In this document: positions 46,079-56,965 of the stretch, piece after piece
Numbering within the stretch: the stretch's first letter is position 1
Layout: every line of letters begins with the position of its first letter
DNA from: Rhypophila decipiens
Lineage: Eukaryota > Ascomycota > Sordariomycetes > Sordariales > Naviculisporaceae
Direction: 5' to 3'
DNA: 64,000 nt
NCBI GenBank assembly: GCA_033297075.1
Contig: MU858163.1
Coordinates: forward strand, 53,693-117,692
The notes under the pieces: model-generated
What the model was told of the DNA's origin: nothing
What the model saw: only the letters and a program-made list of their open reading frames with translations
Database searches by the model: none
Program-made: the position numbers and the translations under genes

Positions 46079-47841
46079 TCAAACTAAATCCGCAAAAGCT
46101 CCTAACAAGATAGGAAAGTCACCTCCCCCACTTTGATCAAAATCCCACCCGCCCGAAAAGATTAATTTGTTCCCGCCTTCCCCCGAGACCTCCTTCAGCG
46201 GGAGATCCAAATCCGCAAGCGTGATATTCTTCACCCCGATATCACTAGCCGCGTCCACCACGGCCTCAGGAAGCACCAGTTCAATCTTGATCCCCCACGC
46301 AATGATCAACCTTGACGTCTTGTATACCCTCTCATCTTGGCTAGGCGGCGCATCAGGTTGCAACCGAAACCGCCTTGGGTTTTTGACGTCCCAGGTTCCT
46401 CTCGTGATATTCCCCCTAAACGGCTTATGAATGAACGTAACAGTTGCAGACAGGCTGTTAAGAAAGTCTTTCTTCTGGGATGTCAACTCACCGCCCGGTA
46501 GAGCACCCGAATCAAGCAAACGGTGTCCAAGGTCTGCCCACGAGCGCTCCCATATACCGGCGGGATCTAACCTATACGGTCCGTCACGAGGGATATTCCC
46601 CGGACTACCCATGCTTTTGTACCACGTGTTGACTGTGCTCTGGTAGTTGTTCATTTCATGCAAATGACGGTGGTAGACTAGATCCTTGAGTTTGAGCTGG
46701 GCAGAGACCGCGGCCATACCCATCGTTGAGGGGTCAGTTCCGGGGTTGGTGCTATTCATGAGCTTTAGCATTTCAATCCAGTCAGCGTCCACCGTCACCA
46801 CGGGCATGTTACATCCCACGTGGTAGTCTATGCGTGAGTCGGCTAGTCGGATTTGATCCATGAGGCGCGTTATGGCCTCTGTTATGGAAGGATTGAGATG
46901 CGTCAGGTTTTCTTGGGCTTTCTCTTCTTCGTCGAAGGCTTGTTTGTAGGAGGTGCCAGCTTCGGACTTGTGGTCGATAAAGTCGAGGAGGGGGCCTGGA
47001 GCTGGAGGTGAATTGCTGTCGGACTTGTTGTTGCATGGGGACGATGCGCCCCCCCCCGCCGCATTGAAGGTAGGAGGAGCAAGCCGTCTTCCAGTCCTCA
47101 TCCTTTTGTTCCTTGACGGCGAGGAGGGCCGTCCGGGCCTGTACAAGCTCCGTTGGTTCATTCGGCTGTTGCCGTTAGGATTGGTGTCAGATCATCATCA
47201 ATGTCTCGGGGCAATGCGCCGACATAGGAATGTGAAATGTGTGTCTGGGAAAGGGACCATGACAGCTAAAGTGGGTCTGAGTGATAGGAATACGTAATTG
47301 AGACTGACCTCGCCGACATTTCTCATGTACCTGCAGTGAGACTAGGTTAGAATTGGCTGGCGCCGACCAGGGCACAGCACACGTACATGTTCAGAAACTC
47401 AAAGTAAGAAGTACCACTGAGAGAAAATGACGGTCTATTGGCTAGCTGGATCGTGTCGGAGAAAACCAGGAGCTGGTAGTTGGTTACTTCCGGGGGGCAA
47501 GATCCGCCGGCGGGGATGGCGGATTGGTTGGGATCAGCAAAGAACAGGGCTTGATCGTCGTCTTCCAGATCCGCGGCGCTCGAGAAATGTCGCTTCATAA
47601 AGAATCCCATTGCCTTCCAGAATAAAGTTGGCTGTTTTCTGGGCGGCGTTGGCCTTACTGGCGTGCGTTGAGGGAAGCCCTGGCCCAATGAGCCTGGGCT
47701 TGGAGCAGGTCGAAGCCCGTGACTGGATACAGTCTTCCGGTAGGATGCTGTAGAATCGCACAAATTTTGTCCCTGGTGAATTTTGACAATGCCAAGGTCT
47801 GCAAGTGTCTGCAGTGCGTTAGGAGGTGGCTCAGAAGGCAT
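46079..47841 (-). CDS. Uncharacterised fungal protein, homologous to its divergent neighbour; frameshift in G9 tract
   Basis: Function unknown. Minus-strand exons are 47841-47387, a 22-nt micro-exon 47330-47309, and 47165-46079. The phases fit exactly (2, then 0), but the total is 1564 nt, one base too many. The frame entering exon 3 reads PNEPTELVQARTALLAVKEQ, a good helix. It must shift at the run of nine G (plus-strand C at 47050-47058) to continue as NNKSDSNSPPAPGPLLDFID through to the stop. With one G fewer the gene encodes 520 residues. Its TSYFEFLNMYMRNV, WDVKN...LQPDAP and SRLIIAWGIKIELVLPEAV segments parallel those of the protein encoded at 48794-50301, so the two are diverged paralogues. 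The C terminus is Gly-rich and ends PILLGAFADLV. Confidence 0.6.
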
Positions 47842-48793
47842 AGTGGCTAAAGAGTGCCTGTTACTTGTTGGAGACGGAAAGATGTACAGTACTACTGGTC
47901 CAAGGGAAAATGGTGGAAGGTCCACCGTGATAACACTTCGCACTGTCCCTCTAGATCCTTATCTTATATGACTGCCTGGGCCGGACCATTCTGTCCACGC
48001 CTTCTTAGTCACTTCCTGCCTTTTGAGCCGTGTCTCACTCCGAATTTGAGCCAACATTTCTCATGGCTTTGATAGCACTGGCTTTATGACATACTTCATT
48101 CGTCGTTGCTCCCGACGGAAAGCTCCGTTTGCATCAGAGAGGGGGGCAAAAAAGAAGTCAACACCAGGACGTAGCACTTCATTTGATTACCCGTGGCTGT
48201 TCGCAAACAGGGAACTTTCGAGTCTTTTGATGCTTTTTCTTTTTTTCCGTGTTCAATACCATGGCATCTTGAACGGCAACGAACCACGTCGGCTTGGATC
48301 AAGACTCTTTGCTGTTGACGCATTGAGGAATTTGTGGCTATCAGTCAAGTGTTTTCGGTCGAGTTGCCCGTCATCAAACCGTCAAGCCAACGGCTTCGCG
48401 AGTCCAGAGTTCACTTCCCGGCTCTTGTGGCAACATGACAAGTGTTTGCAGTCAAGGTTCCTGTCATCACATCGTCACGACAGCTGCTTCGCGGATTCCA
48501 GGCTCTCTTTCCCCGCTCGTGGTCAATAGGTTTCATTGTAGACGTCGTGATGGAACTGGAAAGGTCAAAGAAAACGAATGGCGAAGGGCAGACGACAGTT
48601 TGAGTGATGAAAATAGCTGTCACTAGGGTCCCGATCTACCAACACTGACAGCGGGAAAGTCAGACCAGAAGAAAAAGCATAAAAGGCCACGAAGAATGCT
48701 CGACGAAAAGTCACATTCTCGACAAATCGTCAAGATTACAAGAAAGAACTCAATTTGCCTACATCGTCCTCAAGAAACCCCGAACCCACCAAC
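47842..48793. promoter_or_regulatory. Shared divergent promoter with a 93-bp imperfect tandem duplication
   Basis: The 952-bp gap lies between the two divergent paralogues. Two copies of a 93-bp unit run from 48344 and 48437; they share the order (G)ACAAGTGTTT, GTCATCA, CGTCA, GCTTCGCG, CCAG and CTCxTGGT/C with scattered substitutions. The duplication is 260-450 bp upstream of the rightward start. An AAAAGGCCACGAAG stretch near 48680 precedes the leader. Confidence 0.5.
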
Positions 48794-50301
48794 ATGTCGT
48801 CCACCGACAAGGTCAACCAGCTCTTTTGGCTCGCCTATGGCCAGGCCATCAAGGATAAGGCCGGTGCCAACTTTGGCAAAACCGGCGCCTTCTTCCTGGC
48901 CAGCGAGGCTCAAAAGGGAGCCCCTGCCGGCAGTGCGGTCCCTGACGACTACACCAACACCGGTCTTTACGACATTGCCAACAACTTGCTGGCAGCCGAC
49001 AATCTCTTCTACAATACTTCTGCCCTTCACGGATATGCCGAAGCTCTCTCCACGTAAGTGATTGACATGCAGTCCAAAGTGTTGACCCATAGCTGACAAA
49101 TGCCCACTTCAGTTATCTGAACTGGGTTGATCTGGGGTCCCATGCCAGCAAGGCCCTGGATACTGCCCTCCTGAATGCGATCCAGGACCAGTCCGCGGCT
49201 GAAATCGCCTACCAGACGCAGCGAAAGAAGGCCGTCGAGCAGTACAAGGACGACTGCAAGAGCGGTTTCGTCCCCGAGGGCCAGACTCTGACCCAATGGA
49301 TTGCAGCCGGCAACGCGCCCAAATTGACCACGGCAACCAAGAACCGCGACGCCGCTGCCGCGCAGGTTATCGCACTTCAGGACCAGATCGCTGGCCCCCT
49401 CGCGGCCCAGCTGACCAACGACAGGACCAAGCTTTCCCAGGAAATGAACAAGAATGATGACATTGACGGGTAAGTCGCGGCATGGCCCAGTCTTGGGAGA
49501 ATTCCAAGACCCATTCACTAATTCGTGCGTAGCTTCAACATGCACTGCGCAGTCGGCAACGTGCTCAGTCCCCAGGAACTCATCCGCGCGCTGAACAACG
49601 GCGAGACCGTTCCCAAGCCCACGTTTCAGCGTCTCCCCTTGTACCAATCAGCCGAGTACAAAGCGGCCGTCGAGGCCATGGAGCGCAAGATCGGCACATC
49701 TTTCAAGCCAGCCAACAGTGTCTCCTTCACTGTCGACTACCGCAAGGACACATCCGAGTACAACTTTGGCCAGACCACCGCGGGCGCCTGCCTTGGTGTG
49801 TCCTGGGCCGGGTGGTTCTCGTTCAATGCCGGCGGGTCCTTCTCCGAATCCAAGAGCATCATCACCACCGCCCACGAGACTGAAAACGTGTCTGTCAAAG
49901 TCACATACGACACCTTCCAGATCATCCCTATCAAGCTGGGTGATTGGAATATTGACATCTCCAAGTACACTTTGCGCTCTGACGCGCCCAAGGATATCAA
50001 GGCTCTGGCCCGAGTGACTTCACTTGTCATGGCGACTGGGTTGGGCTATGAGATCACCGTTGGCTCAGGTGTTGCGAAAACGGTCGATAACTACTATAAC
50101 AAGACTGTCCAGGCTGGCGGGTCCATCTCCATCTTTGGGATTCCGATCGGGGTCGGAGGCAGTGGGTCGTCGACTGACGAGAAGACTAGTCATATGGCTA
50201 GCTGGGATAGTGAATACAAGACCTTCAAGGTCTTTCCTGCTGAGGAGGCTGGGTATGCCACTGTTGTTGGGCTGATGGGGGAGAAGTTTAATATCTTGTG
50301 A
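48794..50301 (+). CDS. Uncharacterised fungal protein (paralogue of the 46-47.8 kb gene)
   Basis: Function unknown; no catalytic motif recognised. Exons 48794-49053, 49113-49469 and 49533-50301 join in phase 2 at both junctions with canonical sites, giving 461 residues. The N-terminal third is helical (LFWLAYGQAIKDKAG, ALHGYAEALSTYLNWVDLG). A long Gln/Lys-rich helix follows (AAEIAYQTQRKKAVEQYKDD). The C-terminal half looks like a beta-rich fold: SVSFTVDYRKDTSEYNFGQ, ETENVSVKVTYDTFQIIPI, GDWNIDISKYTLRSDAP, then the Gly/Ser-rich GGSISIFGIPIGVGGSGSS and a hydrophobic end VVGLMGEKFNIL. It has no signal peptide or membrane anchor, so it is probably cytosolic. Segment order matches the minus-strand neighbour, which shows common descent. 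Confidence 0.82.
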
Positions 50302-51179
50302 GGAAACGGTCAGGCGCTTGAAGAGATTCTATATTTCCTCCGGGAAAGGTAGCTTGAGGCTGGAGGAGTGGATGTTTCTTGGCTTAATCATTTTTGGTTT
50401 GGAAAGCCAGTGGCACAAACAGGTCTGATATTGGGAAGGAACAGGGCCCAATGCTTTGTCGGGATGCTGGTCGTACGAGAGCAGCACTGTCCGGTCGTTT
50501 TGTCCAAACTCCACACCCTTGAATTAATTTCATCGTTATTTTTCGTGCTGTTTGAAACATCCTTGTTTCCTCAGCCCATCCGGGATTAAGAAGGAGCAAC
50601 CATGGTAGGACATAGACACGGTCAAAACTTGAGTTGGTGGAGGATATGTCGTGGGCAGCTGTGGCCAAAGAGAGCACGTTGTGGATTTTGTCGCTTCAAT
50701 TGCGCAGCCACGATGAACTTCTCGTAAACATCTTCGGCTTAGAGGGGTCTGAATGTCTTGGTTGATTTAAACGTTTATTTCGGAATGAGGGCGGAAAGGT
50801 CAGCTCTGCTCACTACTACATACGGTATTTTGACGGCTCCTGTGGGCACCCCATGCGCGGCTAAGTGATTCCTTTTCCACCAAATTGTCCTACCACAAGA
50901 ATGATGTTCCGCCGCCGCCCAACTCTCGAGAGGTCTGTGAGGGAGATTTCCAAGAGCAAGATGGCAATCTCGAGGATGCTGGTTTAGTCTCTTGAGTGGA
51001 CAGGCCGAGGTCGCCGAGCTGCTTGACCAGGATGGCGTCGTCTGCCGTCTCATCGACGAAGGGTTCCAAGTGGCGCGCCGTGGCCCCGCTATTGTGATCG
51101 ACTGGGAATTTTATCATTGTGCTGTTCCAGAGTGCATGTAGAACTGGGGTACCGGTGTACCGCTTTATTTCGCCCTCGC
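50302..51179. other. Convergent intergenic region
   Basis: The 878-bp gap lies between two converging genes. No gene or repeat is evident; it should hold both terminators. Confidence 0.35.
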
Positions 51180-52957
51180 CTATTTATTCTGCACCCCGGG
51201 TATATCTGCCTGGAAGTCAAAGAGGAATGTATGGCCATCTCCGTCATCTCTCACAGTCAACCATATTGAACCCCCTGTGATTATTAGACTAGATGGTTCA
51301 GTTGAAACACGTTCCAGGGTCTCAAGTTCTTGTTTCATCCTTTCCATGACAAGCTTATCCCAGACTTCCCAGTTTCCAATCCTCAATTGCCACCCGGCTA
51401 GGTCCTCCCGAGACCACATGTATTCCATGAAGTGATAAGGCACGCCCAATATTCCCAGAACATCGTGCATGGTCCGGGTTGGATCATTTTGGCCACGAGA
51501 GCAGCATTCAACAACGGATGAATAGCTCGAATCGCTCTCAGCCTTAAGCCAGTATCTCATTTTTTCCCCCGGAGCTGGGAGCAAGTACACAACTAAGATG
51601 TTGAACTCGAATGAATAGGTTAGTCTGTCAAGTTCACGCGCCCGACAAAAAGTTGCGTAACCCCGAACCTAGGAAATCCGGTGGCCAAAAAGATGTTGCG
51701 CGACTCATCCCACAGGTGACGTGGGAATGCAGAGACGCTCCTGTGGTCGGAATAGACACGTACATCATCTCGTGCGCCTTGGAACGCAACAGAGTGTGCA
51801 AGTTTGGTGTTCTCAAATTCGGAACGTGAAATGACTTTCCGAATGAATATTGCTTCCGTGGCAAGGGGTATCTGAAGGTGGACGACACTCGGATGATACT
51901 CGTAGGTCGAAGCTGGATCCAGTCGGACGTATCCACTAGGGGTCTTGCGGAGGGCAATGTTTTGGGAAATGGCACCAACGATGCCGTCCTCATCGTAGCC
52001 GCAGTCTAGGGAGAGAAGAAATTTTTCATCAAGTTTCCGCAGTTGTGTTGTGATACGAATGCCACCATTGACCAGCGAAAACTCCCTCGGGATGGCCCAT
52101 GGAAGCGATACCAGGATGTGAGCAGACCGAAAGTAACTGGGTGAGAGGGCAAATATTCCGTGCTCGTCCACAGATGGGTCATCTTCCAAGGCCCAGCAAA
52201 AGAGCGACAAGTCGTTCGTTTCCTTGGCAATCTCCTCCTGTAGTCGGATAAACGCCCTGGCCCCTTCACCGTATAACATGGGCATGTTGATGCCAAAGAT
52301 ACCGATGAGTGAATAAGCCATATCTTCAACCCGCGTGGTCTCTCTGTCCGACGCCCATGACATTCGCTGCGCGACTGTGCAAGACGTGATTTTGTCGGGG
52401 TTTCCCAGTACTCCGGCGGGGATCTTGGTGATGCGGGTGAGGTCAGCGAGGAACTCGGGGTGCGATTTTGTCCCGAATTTGCGCCAGTCCTTGTCATAGA
52501 AATCGACAATAGACGGCGCAATCAACTCTTGCAGCGTCCAGCCGCGCCGAAACCACTTCGATCCGGATAGAAACGGGTACAACACCCCAGCGGGTTCGGC
52601 CCCTTCCATCCTTAAGTCAATGTCATCCAAGTAAGCCAGGCAGACAGCCGAGTTCTGATACCAGCGGAACATGGAATTGATGGTTTCGGAAAGCTCAGAG
52701 CTACTGGTTTTGTCGATGCAGCACGTATCAACCCAAGCATATGCGTAGCCCATTCCTTGTGCAATTTCACATGTTTTTCGAATCTTGTCGTATCCTCTCT
52801 TTTTCATCTTGGCCTTTTCGGGGTCTGCCATGTCCTGGAAGGTGACCTCATCTTTGCCCCATCTGTGAGAGAGGATAACATAGAGCATCTTCTGTTGCAC
52901 CTCCTCGAAGTAGGTATCCTCCAGAAGCTGCACGGCTTTGGTGCAGATGAGTCTCAT
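51180..52957 (-). CDS. HET-domain heterokaryon-incompatibility-type protein
   Basis: Predicted allorecognition/cell-death protein of the HET family. The start at 52957 gives the standard opening MRLICTKAVQLLED. HET-domain blocks are all visible: YVILSHRWGKDEVTFQDM, YAWVDTCCIDKTSSSELSE, INSMFRWYQNSAVCLAYLDD, FRRGWTLQELIAPSIVDFYD and MSWASDRETTRVEDMAYSL, then LYGEGARAFIRLQEEI. After ATGFPRFG the frame must cross a short intron ending CATTCGAG at 51606. It resumes with FNILVVYLLPAPGEKMRYW and ends at 51180. With a donor at 51661 the intron is 56 nt and the protein 573 residues; other donors are possible. No NACHT or repeat domain follows. It is head to head with a second HET gene 770 bp away. 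Confidence 0.85.
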
Positions 52958-53725
52958 GGTGTCGGAGCCGATGGGGTGGTCTGTGTAATGCCACGTAGTC
53001 GCGCTTTACAAGTCTGTGGTAAGAGCCCAATGCGTGAAGTCTGGGGAGAGTGTTGTCGAGTTTGTTATTAAGGAATTAGGCAGGCACGGGTGTCTTGTTG
53101 AGGAACGAAAGGCCCTCAAGAGGACGCGTAAAAAAAACCTACCCCTCAAAAGTTCCCCACACACTGATGTCGGGTTTTGGCCGGCTTCTGCCTTGAGGGA
53201 CGATGACAGTGAAGAAGGATGTCTTGAGGAACGATGTCTTGAGGAACGGAAGGTTCTTTAACGGACGGGTATGGACGGGGGAAAAACCTACCCCTCAAAA
53301 GAGCCGCACTTTTGGTACCCAAAATTTCGGCCCCCAAACCGGCACAAAAGTCACCTGACTTGAGCTTTTCCCTTGGGGAACGAAGGCTTAGACGTATAGA
53401 GGGCGCCAAGCTGTTGTGATCCCGATACGGTGCAGGAGTCCTGGCCCACAGGGCCACAGCAGAGATTGTCGTGATAGATAGTTATGGGAAGATTGTCCCG
53501 AAAGCAGGCTCTGCCCTACTGGGCAGGAACGCAACGCAGCCAAATGCGGGGTTTCGGTCAAATCACCTATCACTCTTCCGCTGAGACGCAGACGTAAGCC
53601 CCAGACAAAAACAGGCACACATTTTGCTTCGTGGATGACAACCATTGTTTTCGCTTGCCCTGACACTCCGGCATCCTTCTCGCCTCTTTCCACCCCTAAA
53701 TATCTAAAGAGTATTCCTTCTGACG
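52958..53725. promoter_or_regulatory. Divergent promoter of the HET pair, with direct repeats
   Basis: The 768-bp gap lies between two divergent HET genes. A block AAAAACCTACCCCTCAAAAG occurs at about 53133-53152 and again at about 53282-53301. The phrase TCTTGAGGAACG recurs several times between 53160 and 53250, once as a close tandem pair near 53218-53245. These look like remnants of a segmental duplication and may carry shared control sites. Confidence 0.5.
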
Positions 53726-56185
53726 ATGCGCCTTCTCCATATAACTTCGTTTACGCTCACGTATTTCGCTGGTGGGCCTCCTCCTAGATATGTCATCCTC
53801 TCTCACCGCTGGGAAAACGACGAGGTGCTATTCGAGCATATCCGCAATGGGGTGACGGGGCAGGTGGAAGCTATGCAGGGCTTCACCAAAGTCAAAGGGA
53901 GCTGCGCTATGGCCCGTTCCCAGGGATATGAATACATCTGGATCGACACATGCTGTATTGATAAATCCAGTAGTGCAGAGCTCTCCGAGGCTATTAATTC
54001 CATGTTCAACTGGTATCGACAAGCGACAGTCTGCTACGCCTATCTTAGCGACGCCGACGAATTAACATGGTCCCGAAGCCGATGGTTTACGCGTGGGTGG
54101 ACGTTGCAAGAGCTGATCTCGCCGTCGTGGGTCTTTTTCTTTGATCGCGACTGGGATTTCATTGGGGACAAGTCTGACTTTTGTGACAATATCGGTGCTA
54201 TTACCGGAATTCCCTCGGCTGTCCTCACGCATTGGGATTCCCAGGCTTCCCGTTGCGAGCTGTGCTATCCAGGTGCGGGAGGTTTCGTTCGGGTCGGGCC
54301 CGACATCGAGCCCTGCTCCCATAACAGGGAGGACAACCTCTCCAAAATTCTCGACAGCTGCAGCGTGGCTCAGAAGCTATCGTGGGCTTCCCGTCGAGAG
54401 ACGACGCGGATCGAAGACACGGCATACTGCCTCTTGGGTCTTTTTGGTGTCAATATGCCCTTGTTGTATGGCGAGGGTTTGCGCGCCTTTGTGAGGCTTC
54501 AAGAGGAGATTATCAAGATCTCGGATGACCAGAGCATACTCGCCTTTGAGAGAACGGGTCCTGAGTGGCCCTTTGAAGGACAAGATAGTCTGCTTGCTGA
54601 GTCCCCCCACTATTTCGCGGGATTGGGGAAAATACGCATGACAACCCCAGCGGAGACAACGCTCATGACACCGACGGCGAAGACTTTGGAAACTCAGGTC
54701 TGGATGTGCCAACTGTTACCCGTGCCTTGGGTGATGCGTGGCGACTCGGATTTGTGGCTAGGTATCCTCCAATGCGGATCTGGATGTCAAGGTCTTGCTA
54801 ATATAGCCTTGATCCTCGAAGCTGTGGACCCAGTGCGTTCCATATTTCGCCGGGTCTGGAGCAAGGCATGACACAGGGCAAATCAAAGCAAATGGGGGGT
54901 CTGATTTGACTTGCTTTGGCTAAAATTATACTTATTTGCCTTGATTTGATTTGCTTTGTTATTTGCAAATTGATTTAACTGTCTTAGAATCTAGAATATC
55001 CCCTAATTAGACCTTATTGGCACTAATATTGTTCAATATAGCCTTACTTAAGTTATCCGAAGTCTAGGGGGGGGGGGGGGGAAAGCCTAGAAAAAGGGGT
55101 ATTTTCAGGGCAGAATTAGCTACTAACTATGGGTAGGCCCTATATCCAAATAGACAAATAGATCCAAATATTTGAGCCCTCTAATTTGACTTGTATTTGG
55201 CTCAAAAAAGCCCGATTTACATTGATTTGCGTTGCTTTGTTTGATTTGTATTTGAATTATTTGCTTTGTGGCGCGCCTTGGTCTGGAGCAATACCATTGT
55301 CATAGTGACCACGGGAACATCAAGGGTCAAATTGAAGAATCGTCACGAGATCCGGTGTACGTATAGCCCACGGACCCTTCGGAGACATTGCATCTCAATC
55401 ATGGCTCGTGGGAGCAAATTTTGGCCAGCTCGCCCTTGTCGTACCAAAGATCTGACTCTGACACCCTGTGCCTAGATCCTTTCTTAGCGCCACTAGAATA
55501 TAATGTCGACGAGGCGGTTCTTACCAATATCCGTCTACTTCTCCGCTCCAGCAAGACCAAGCCAAGAGATGATTTCACAATTAAGGATGGAAAGTTGCAC
55601 ATCCGGACTGATCAATCTTGTCATGTATCATTTATCTGCCCTATTTCGAAGGCCGATGATCTTTATTCGACCGATGCCCGGCCACCGCGCATGGAGCGGC
55701 CAATTATTGGTGGCGACCGCTACATCTACCAGGTCAGGGCTTTTGTTGCCCTCAGAGAAACCTCCTGGGATGAGCCAATATGGGTCTTGTGCGGAAATCG
55801 CGAACGCGACTCGCACGATCAGAGTCAGATCCCGTGGTGCAAGATAATAGACGAGAATACAATGGCAGAGATTGGACTCATAGCCGGCAAGGACACGGCA
55901 AGTGGCCCCGTGGGAAAGCACATGTGGCCAACGAAGGCACAGTTTGAGAAGGACATATGGGAGAACAGGAAGGCCTGGGAATGCTTGCTTGGGTTCATCA
56001 CCAATCACGAGGGCGCAAACGAAAAGTCTCAGTCTCGACAAACTCGTTCATATTCTGAAGGAGATTTGGAACTAAAGCGCACAACTGACATCACTGCCAC
56101 CGTCATCGCGAAGACCTTCCTGGGGGTTCCAGCAACGGTTCTTGAGGTCCTTGCGGTGAAAAGAGAGGTTGAATTTGTTGATTAG
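53726..56185 (+). pseudogene. HET-domain gene interrupted by a hAT-type MITE
   Basis: Second HET-domain gene. The start at 53726 gives MRLLHITSFTLTYFAGGPPP, the typical family N terminus. All blocks are present: RYVILSHRWENDEVLFEHI, YIWIDTCCIDKSSSAELSE, FTRGWTLQELISPSWVFFFD, LSWASRRETTRIEDTAYCLL and LLYGEGLRAFVRLQEE. The frame runs to FRRVWS and is then broken by a 419-bp insertion (54862-55280). Removing the element and one 8-bp target copy restores the frame (VWS then NTIVIVTTGTS). A further frame change near 55310-55385, either a short intron or an indel, leads into LNHGSWEQILASSPLSYQ and on to the stop at 56183-56185. The gene as it stands would make a HET domain with a truncated tail of a few foreign residues, ending at 54871. 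Confidence 0.8.
54862..55280. mobile_element. hAT-type MITE (419 bp) with 8-bp target-site duplication
   Basis: Flanked by the perfect duplication GTCTGGAG (54854-54861 and 55281-55288). The ends are imperfect inverted repeats, CAAGGCATGACACA at the left and TGTGGCGCGCCTTG at the right (11 of 14 pair). An 8-bp duplication and CARGG-type ends are hallmarks of the hAT superfamily. The interior is AT-rich and packed with CAAATCAAAGCAAAT-like words in both orientations near both ends, as expected of transposase-binding subterminal repeats. It contains a run of 15 G at 55067-55081 and has no coding capacity, so it is non-autonomous. Confidence 0.88.
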
Positions 56186-56965
56186 ATAGACAATGCCACT
56201 GGTGCTCCGAAGGTCACTCTATGCTATATGGATGCTTTCTTGGGCCATGCTGCGAGGAGACAATGTAATATCGTTTCTTGGAAAATTTTCCTCCGAATAA
56301 AGCCTTCAAGGCGTCGTTTTAACAACACTAAAGCCACCCCACCTGGCCACATATCCTTGTTGCCCACCACACCTTAGCGTTAACGCCAACAGTTTTATTT
56401 CTGAAAATAAACCCACAATTCGTTTCAAAACCGCCACTCATTTCTGCCGTCCTATCGCCACCGCATTCAATTTCCGTAGCTAGTACATACGCTGGAGACA
56501 TGAGTCATGCTCGCCTTTGGAATTGCCCTGGGATGACAACTATGGCGGCAAGGCCGACTACAGCGGGGAGTGCAAAGTACATGGCTGTCAAGCAAGTTGG
56601 AACTGGGGAGTACTAGATTCAATAGATGGAGTAGGGTAGATGAGAGTTGAGAGTGTGGGATTTGGATCACGACGGACGAAATGAGGACGGGGAATGTCCA
56701 CCAACATATCCAACTTTTTCCTGTATGGTTGCAACTTGCAAGACAGTGCCGACACATCTTTGCTACAATATTGATATGCACATAGGGAAACCCGGTGTAT
56801 GTAAGTGTTCAGTCGAGCTTAGATCATATGCAACCGCTCGCACATCCCGATCGCGGACGAGCCCCCCTACTTTTTGCATTGCATCGCTTGTTGCCGTAGC
56901 TGCGAGTGAACTCTGCTGAAAGTGTAGCTGCGGCATATAATATGATTGGATCCTGCCATTACACA
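56186..56965. other. Intergenic region
   Basis: No supported gene; 780 bp between the HET relic and the small hypothetical ORF. Short open frames here lack motifs. Confidence 0.3.

Noticed and set aside
45642..46082. 146-codon minus-strand open frame just after the 46-kb gene
   Set aside because: No motif, Cys/Lys-rich random composition, and it lies in the 3' region of a real gene.
53388..53693. Minus-strand open frame between the HET genes
   Set aside because: Lies in the divergent promoter, contains the direct repeats, no family resemblance.
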